This document shows, piece after piece, positions 15,568 to 20,063 of a stretch of DNA of 20,063 nucleotides. Source of the DNA: an uncultured Bacteroidales bacterium. Its GTDB lineage: Bacteria; Bacteroidota; Bacteroidia; Bacteroidales; P3. The DNA is taken from positions 1 through 20,063 of the forward strand of contig CAMWVZ010000008.1 of assembly GCA_947177845.1 (NCBI GenBank), in the 5' to 3' direction. A model generated the notes under the pieces. It had not been told where the DNA came from. It saw only the letters and a list, made by a program, of their open reading frames with translations, and did not search any database. The position numbers were made by a program, and so were the translations under genes. Position 1 is the stretch's first letter; every line of letters starts with the position of its first letter.

Positions 15568-17267
15568 TATTTATAGAACTCCACGCTTTCGGGTTTGAAG
15601 GCGGCGATGAACGAAGCATGACGCTGCACCATGCCTTCGCCATAGGCCACAAACACCTCCGCGCTCTTGCGGAAAGCCTCGCTGCGGTTGGCATCGAGCA
15701 ACACGAGGTTGCCCAAAATCGTGTAGCCGGCAATCTCCACCAAACGACGGGCGTGGAAGTCCACCAACTCGTCGTTGCCCATGCCCTTCACGGTTTCCAC
15801 GGCCTTGTCCAGTTCGGCGTGCATCCGCTTGAGAATGTCGCGCAAAGGCATCAGTTCCGCCTTCACCTCCTCCTGTTCGTAACTTTCAATCAACTTGGAA
15901 GCGTTGCCGTTGAGCACGTGACGGATAGCCGCCACCACCTGCAACTGCGACGTACCCTCGTAAATGGTGAGGATACGGGCATCGCGATACATGCGCTCCA
16001 CGGGAAAATCCTTCATGAAGCCCGTGCCGCCGTGAATCTGAATGGCATCGTAGGCAATCTGGTTCGCATACTCGCTCGAAAACATCTTCAGTATAGGCGT
16101 AAGCATATCGGCATTGCGCTGATAGAGCTTCATCTCGGCGCGCTGTTCGGGGGTGAGTTTCACACCCTCGTTCACCATGGCCGCATAGGTCTTGCTCAAG
16201 TCCACGGCACGCGAGGTCTCGTAGAGCACCGAGCGGGCGGCGTCCAGTTTGGCTTTCATCACCGCCAGCAATTCATAAACGGCGGGGAATTCGATAATCG
16301 CCTTGCCGAACTGTTCCCGTTCTCCGGCATATTTGAGCGCCGTGCGGTAGGCGGCTTCAGAAAGCCCCACCGATTGGGCGCCCACGCCCAATCGTGCGCC
16401 GTTCATCAACGACATCACATACTTAATCAAGCCCAACTTGCGCTCGCCCACCAAACGGGCGGGAGCGTTGGTAAACACCAGCTCGCAGGTGGGCGAGCCC
16501 TTGATACCCAACTTGTTCTCTATACGGCGCACCCGCACGCCGCCCCAAGCGCGGTCGTGCACGAAATACGACAGGCCGCGGCCGTCGCGTGTGCCCTCCT
16601 CGCTACGCGCCAGCACCAATTTTATATCGGCGTCGCCGTTGGTGATGAAGCGCTTTACACCGTTGAGCATCCACATGCCCTTGGCCTCGTCGTAGGTGGC
16701 CTTGAGCTGCACGGCCTGCAAGTCGCTGCCCGCATCGGGTTCGGTGAGGTCCATGCTGCACGTCTTGCCCTCGTGGATACGCGGCAGGAATTCCTGCTTG
16801 ATTTCCTCGGTCGCGAACTCGCAAATGGTTTCGGCGCAGTCCTGCAAGCCCCATATATTGGCAAAGCCCGCATCGCCGCGCGACACGATTTCGGCGGCCA
16901 TCACATAAGGCACCGTGGAGAAATTCAAACCGTTGTATTTGCGCGGCAGGGCAATTCCATACACACCCGCCTGCGTCAGCACATCGTGGTTTTCCTGCGT
17001 GCCCCGGGCATACTTCACGCGGCCGTCTATCACCTGAGGCCCTTCGTGGTCTACCTCTTCGGCGTTCTTATCCAGCACGTTGGCCGAAATATCGCCGATA
17101 ATCTCCATCACCTTGTCGTAGCTGTCCATGGCGTCCTCGAAATTCTCGGGGGCGTAGTCGAACTTGTCTTTGTCGGCATAGTTGTTTTCCCTCAAATCCA
17201 CGCATTTTTTCATCTGCGGGTGATTCAAATGGAATTTGAGAGCCTCGTTATCGCTATAGAAATTCAT
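15567..17267 (-). CDS. Acyl-CoA dehydrogenase, EtfAB-linked
   Basis: This 566-aa flavoprotein oxidises (or, run in reverse, forms) acyl-CoA at the alpha-beta bond and passes electrons to the EtfAB encoded immediately upstream. Family motifs include DLTEPDAGSD (173-182), a FAD/substrate segment; NGVKRFITNGD (202-212); the REQFGK helix (317-322); IQIHGGTGF (409-417); and catalytic E437 in RILTIYEGTSQ. It is far longer than the 380-aa short-chain enzymes: there is an extra N-terminal region of about 80 residues and a C-terminal helical part after residue 455. Similar long forms sit beside etfAB in Porphyromonas-type genomes (recalled). Butyryl-CoA or another short acyl-CoA is the likely substrate, but this is inference. 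It starts 12 nt after etfA ends, and thiD overlaps its stop. Confidence 0.93.
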   Translation of the reverse strand: MNFYSDNEALKFHLNHPQMKKCVDLRENNYADKDKFDYAPENFEDAMDSYDKVMEIIGDISANVLDKNAEEVDHEGPQVIDGRVKYARGTQENHDVLTQAGVYGIALPRKYNGLNFSTVPYVMAAEIVSRGDAGFANIWGLQDCAETICEFATEEIKQEFLPRIHEGKTCSMDLTEPDAGSDLQAVQLKATYDEAKGMWMLNGVKRFITNGDADIKLVLARSEEGTRDGRGLSYFVHDRAWGGVRVRRIENKLGIKGSPTCELVFTNAPARLVGERKLGLIKYVMSLMNGARLGVGAQSVGLSEAAYRTALKYAGEREQFGKAIIEFPAVYELLAVMKAKLDAARSVLYETSRAVDLSKTYAAMVNEGVKLTPEQRAEMKLYQRNADMLTPILKMFSSEYANQIAYDAIQIHGGTGFMKDFPVERMYRDARILTIYEGTSQLQVVAAIRHVLNGNASKLIESYEQEEVKAELMPLRDILKRMHAELDKAVETVKGMGNDELVDFHARRLVEIAGYTILGNLVLLDANRSEAFRKSAEVFVAYGEGMVQRHASFIAAFKPESVEFYK

Positions 17268-17279
17268 AGGTCTGTGTCT

Positions 17280-18302
17280 TTATTTGGAGTTTTCCTTGTA
17301 ATACTTGATGAGTTTGGGCACCACGTCCATGGCCGAAGCCGTAATGACGTAGTCGGCGATGGCGTTCATGGGCGCATCGGGGTCGGTGTTGATGCTGATG
17401 ATTTTGCCCGATTGGTCCATGCCGGCGCGATGCTGCACCGAACCCGAGATACCGCAGGCGATATAGAGTTTGGGACGCACCGTAACACCCGTCTGGCCAA
17501 TCTGACGTTCATGCTCAATCATGCCCGCATCCACGGCGGCGCGGGTGGCGCCTACTTCCCCGCCCAGCAAATCGGCCAGTTCGTAGAGCATCTTGAAATT
17601 CTCGCGGCTTCCCATGCCGTAACCGCCGGCCACGATAATCTGCGCACCCTTGATATTCACTTTCTGCGCTTCAATGGCACGGTCGATAATCTGACATACA
17701 AAATCGGCGGCCTCCACATACTTGTTCACGTCGAGGCGTTCCAATGTGCCCTTGTAGTCGGCCTTGTAGATTTCCTTCTTCATCACGCCCTCGCGCACGG
17801 TGGCCATTTGCGGCCTCGTGGAAGGGTTCACAATCGTGGCGATGATGTTGCCTCCGAAAGCGGGACGGATTTGGTAAAGCAGGTTCTTATAGACTTCCTT
17901 GGTCTTGATGTCTTCGTGGTCGCCGATTTCGAGGCTCGTGCAGTCGGCGGTGAGGCCGCAGAGCAAGCTGGAAGCCACGCGGGGAGCCATGTCGCGGCCC
18001 ACCGAGGTGGCGCCGAAAAGCAGAATTTCGGGCTTGAGCTCCTGCGCCAGCTTCACCACGATGGAGGTGTGCGGCAAGGTGGTGAAAGGAAACAGACGCT
18101 TGTCGTCGGCATAGTGAATCACGTCCACGCCATAGGGGTAGAGCGTTTTTTCCAAGTCCTTCACCTCGTGTCCGATAACAATCGCTTCCAAACCCACACC
18201 GAGTGTGTCGGCCAATTTGCGCCCTTTGGAGAGCAGTTCGAGGCTCACGTCGGCAATGCCGCGTTCCTCGGTCACTTCGCAATATACAAATACGTTATTC
18301 AT
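17280..18302 (-). CDS. etfA: Electron transfer flavoprotein alpha subunit
   Basis: This 340-aa subunit holds FAD and forms a heterodimer with EtfB. The C-terminal FAD-binding domain is clear at about residues 269-318: GQTGVTVRPKLYIACGISGS, VQHRAGM and IISINTDPDAPMNAIADY. The N-terminal part (1-190) is the domain that packs on EtfB (FGATSVGRDMAPRVA near 97-111). The pair shuttles electrons between acyl-CoA dehydrogenase and a further carrier. It lies 38 nt after etfB and 12 nt before the dehydrogenase gene, an arrangement that implies a stable complex. Length and motifs suit EtfA of anaerobes. Confidence 0.96.
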   Translation of the reverse strand: MNNVFVYCEVTEERGIADVSLELLSKGRKLADTLGVGLEAIVIGHEVKDLEKTLYPYGVDVIHYADDKRLFPFTTLPHTSIVVKLAQELKPEILLFGATSVGRDMAPRVASSLLCGLTADCTSLEIGDHEDIKTKEVYKNLLYQIRPAFGGNIIATIVNPSTRPQMATVREGVMKKEIYKADYKGTLERLDVNKYVEAADFVCQIIDRAIEAQKVNIKGAQIIVAGGYGMGSRENFKMLYELADLLGGEVGATRAAVDAGMIEHERQIGQTGVTVRPKLYIACGISGSVQHRAGMDQSGKIISINTDPDAPMNAIADYVITASAMDVVPKLIKYYKENSK

Positions 18303-18340
18303 GTTCTTTTTGATTTTGAGGAATTTGCGCGATTTCTTCC

Positions 18341-19213
18341 CTATCCTATGATATGGGTCGAAATCAATTCTTTAACCAATTCGTTGACGGAAGCGTCCGA
18401 ACCGTCCATGCGTTTGGCTTCCTTGTGCACCAACACCACGTTGTCTATTTTCTTCACCTTGGTGGGCGAGCCGTTCATACCCAGACGGGCGGGGTCGGCA
18501 TCGAGATCGGCGGCGGTCCACTCGCCTATCTGCAAGGCTTTGTCGGCCTGCACCTTCGCCTTGCGCATCTCGGAGGCCTGCGCCAGTTCGTTGGGCGCGG
18601 CGGCGTGCTTGTAGCGCATCACCCGCACCGCATGACGCGGACGGCATTCCTTGGCCGAACCGTGCACGGTAATCAGACACGGGAACGGGGCGGAAACCGT
18701 TTCCACGCCACGTTCCAGACGGCGCTTAATCGTGATGTTCTTCGCATCCACCTTCACCAATTCTTCGGCATAGGTAATCTGCGGCATATGCAGTTTCTCG
18801 GCGGTCTGCGGCCCCACCTGCGCGGTGTCGCCGTCTATGGCCTGACGTCCGCACAGCACCACATCGAAGGGGGCGAGCTTGCGCAAGGCCATGGAAAGCG
18901 TATAAGAGGTAGCCAAGGTATCGGCACCCGCAAATTTCATGTCGCTCACCACGCAACCGGCATCCGCGCCGCGATACATGGATTCGCGCACGATTTCGGC
19001 CGCCCTTCCGGGCCCCATGGTAAGCACGAAAATTTCGGCTCCCTGCACTTTTTCCTTAATCTGAATTGCCATTTCCAAGGCATTGAGGTCTTCCGGATTG
19101 TAGATGGCCGGAAGGGCGGCCCGGTTGATGGTTCCGTCTTCTTTCATGGCATCTTTGCCCACATTGCGCGTGTCGGGAACCTGCTTGGCCAAAACAACGA
19201 TTCTAAAACTCAT
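18341..19213 (-). CDS. etfB: Electron transfer flavoprotein beta subunit, clostridial type
   Basis: This 290-aa subunit begins MSFRIVVLAKQVPDT, the conserved EtfB start. NPEDLNALEMAI (39-50), LTMGPG (64-69), FAGADTLATSY (94-104) and GRQAIDGDTAQVGP (122-135) follow. The protein matches the EtfB of clostridial butyryl-CoA dehydrogenase complexes almost block by block, the group able to hold a second FAD and bifurcate electrons. An open frame reaches 20 codons further upstream, but its ATG at 19273 lies in the promoter -33 region. The chosen start follows a good promoter by about 32 bp. It is first in the operon and leads the coupled etfA, dehydrogenase, kinase and nucleosidase genes. Confidence 0.96.
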   Translation of the reverse strand: MSFRIVVLAKQVPDTRNVGKDAMKEDGTINRAALPAIYNPEDLNALEMAIQIKEKVQGAEIFVLTMGPGRAAEIVRESMYRGADAGCVVSDMKFAGADTLATSYTLSMALRKLAPFDVVLCGRQAIDGDTAQVGPQTAEKLHMPQITYAEELVKVDAKNITIKRRLERGVETVSAPFPCLITVHGSAKECRPRHAVRVMRYKHAAAPNELAQASEMRKAKVQADKALQIGEWTAADLDADPARLGMNGSPTKVKKIDNVVLVHKEAKRMDGSDASVNELVKELISTHIIG

Positions 19214-19228
19214 ATTCTCGTTTTTAAG

Positions 19229-19248
19229 TTTGCAACAAAACTTGCAAA
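19229..19248. promoter_or_regulatory. Inverted repeat at the etfB promoter start region
   Basis: TTTGCAA (19229-19235) and TTGCAAA (19242-19248) are perfect inverted 7-mers separated by 6 bases. The pair overlaps the -7 element (19245-19252) and likely transcription start, so it could be a repressor site. It could also form a small hairpin in the 5' leader. No regulator is known for it. Confidence 0.5.
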
Positions 19249-19275
19249 TGTACAAAAAATAAAGGGGTGTCACAA
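19245..19275 (-). promoter_or_regulatory. Promoter of the etfB operon
   Basis: Read on the minus strand, TTG (19275-19273) is followed after 20 bp by TACATTTG (19252-19245), matching the Bacteroidota -33/-7 consensus. Transcription would begin near 19238-19240, giving a leader of about 25 nt before the ATG at 19213. The -33 lies inside the terminator hairpin of the preceding gene. Confidence 0.8.
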
Positions 19276-19293
19276 CTTTGTCGCGACACCCCT
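19254..19293 (-). terminator. Intrinsic terminator of the T9SS cargo gene
   Basis: AGGGGTGTC (19263-19271) and GACACCCCT (19285-19293) pair over 9 bp, with extra ACAA/TTGT pairing inside. On the minus strand a T-rich run (TTTATTTTTT) follows. It lies 43 bp after the stop of the T9SS gene, and its loop contains the etfB -33 element. Confidence 0.85.
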
Positions 19294-19335
19294 CTCCACA
19301 AGACGGCTATTCCCGTCCGCAGAAATTTTCCGAGC

Positions 19336-20063
19336 CTATCTCTTCACCACCTTCACCACCAGATTTCTTCCGTCAACCAAGGTGAAATGCAACAGATAGA
19401 CACCACTTTGCAGAGCCGTCATCGAAACGGTTTCGGCATTTTCCAGCACCTTCCCCACCCGCTTTCCGGCAAGGTCGGTAATGAAGAGCGTGCGGTATTC
19501 GCCCGCCACATGCAGGTTCTCGCCCACGGGGTTGGGATAGATGCGCAGCCCGAAAGCTTCGCCCTCTTCGATGCCCGTTTCCGTGAGGTCAAGATAAAGG
19601 GTTTCGGCAAACTGTTCTTCCGCGCCATCGTATTGCGCGCTCACCGTATAACCGTATTCCTTGCCCTTCGTTAAACCGTCCTGCGAGAACTTAAAGTTCC
19701 GCAACAGGCTTTCGTTCAATTTCGCATCATTCTCATCGTATACGTTGAAGCCCACCAACTTGATGCTTTCGCTCGTGGTTTTGGGCGCGTTGGTGAGCAC
19801 CGAAGACGCAGCCGGCCGCCACGGCATTTCCTTTCTTATCATCCTTTCCTGCAGGTAGGCTGCGGGGTCGGGAGCCAAGGCCGCCGCCTCCAAGTCGCGC
19901 TGACGCACAATCAAGGCGTTGATACAGAGGTTGGCATCAGCGCCGGCAGCCGCCAAGGTGGTCGAGGTCTTGCCGTCGAACGAGATGATATCGGAGAAAG
20001 CCCGTTTGCCGGGGCCCGCATCAAACACCAACACATTGCCGTCCAACATGCTCAGGTCGAAGG
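19336..20063 (-). CDS. C-terminal part of a T9SS-sorted surface or secreted protein (partial)
   Basis: The minus-strand frame is open to the window edge, so the N-terminus is missing. At least 241 residues are present. Its last 75 or so residues form a type A T9SS C-terminal sorting domain: LRIYPNPVGENLHV, then ITDLAGKRVGK, then LQSGVYLLHF and a basic end KVVKR. Such domains send proteins through the outer membrane by the type IX system, where they are cut and often attached to A-LPS. Before it lies a fibronectin-III-like module (KLVGFNVYDENDAKLNE ... YGYTVSAQYDGAE), common in gingipain-like adhesins and other cargo. The catalytic or binding part lies outside the window, so the product cannot be named. 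A terminator follows. Confidence 0.9.
   Translation of the reverse strand, partial: FDLSMLDGNVLVFDAGPGKRAFSDIISFDGKTSTTLAAAGADANLCINALIVRQRDLEAAALAPDPAAYLQERMIRKEMPWRPAASSVLTNAPKTTSESIKLVGFNVYDENDAKLNESLLRNFKFSQDGLTKGKEYGYTVSAQYDGAEEQFAETLYLDLTETGIEEGEAFGLRIYPNPVGENLHVAGEYRTLFITDLAGKRVGKVLENAETVSMTALQSGVYLLHFTLVDGRNLVVKVVKR

Noticed and set aside
15618..18614. 998-codon plus-strand open frame across the dehydrogenase and etf genes
   Set aside because: It spans several well-supported minus-strand genes, has low-complexity His/Val/Gly composition and no start context. It is a by-product of GC-rich codon use.

Overview
The window looks like a chromosome segment of a GC-rich, anaerobic member of the Bacteroidales (Bacteroidota). 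The reasons are: promoter motifs of the Bacteroidota type (TTTG/TTG about 18-20 bp before TAnnTTTG) at several gene starts; A/T-rich leaders without Shine-Dalgarno sequences; the C-terminal part of a protein with a type IX secretion (T9SS) sorting domain; and a gene mix of dipeptidases, DPP-IV-type peptidase and clostridial-type EtfB/EtfA with an acyl-CoA dehydrogenase. That mix suggests a peptide- and amino-acid-fermenting organism like Porphyromonas or Odoribacter. The genus is inference.

Layout. (1) 1-671: an isolated, less GC-rich minus-strand gene for a small PD-(D/E)xK nuclease-like protein resembling CdiA C-terminal toxins. No immunity gene is recognisable in the window. (2) 672-1151: a 480-bp gap with Bacteroidota-type -7 motifs, then a GC-rich element (about 844-1118) made of nested inverted repeats that folds into a branched hairpin just before pepD. 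(3) 1152-3254, plus: pepD and a NUDIX hydrolase gene. (4) 3248-7154, minus: a DPP-IV-like peptidase gene and an overlapping gene for an exported thioredoxin-fold protein. This unit converges on the NUDIX gene with a 7-bp overlap of coding ends. (5) 7192-14060, plus: a tetR-tolC-acrA-acrB-type efflux operon that ends with a small PII-like protein and a bidirectional terminator. A perfect 17-bp palindrome sits inside the tetR promoter and is the best candidate operator. (6) 19213-14082, minus: a five-gene unit etfB-etfA-acyl-CoA dehydrogenase-thiD-like-MTA/SAH nucleosidase, with a clear promoter, an inverted repeat over the start region, and the shared terminator at its end. (7) 19254-20063, minus: a terminator and the C-terminal part of a T9SS cargo protein that runs off the window.

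How the parts work together. Exported DPP-IV and the thioredoxin-like partner fit extracytoplasmic peptide processing, and cytosolic PepD finishes dipeptides. Acyl-CoA dehydrogenase with EtfAB handles acyl-CoA reduction or oxidation, possibly with electron bifurcation. The RND operon is a self-regulated drug or metal exporter with a probable PII-like sensor or modulator. The most unusual items are the branched hairpin element upstream of pepD, the orphan CdiA-like nuclease, the PII-like gene in the RND operon, and the coupling of thiD-like and nucleosidase genes to the Etf operon.
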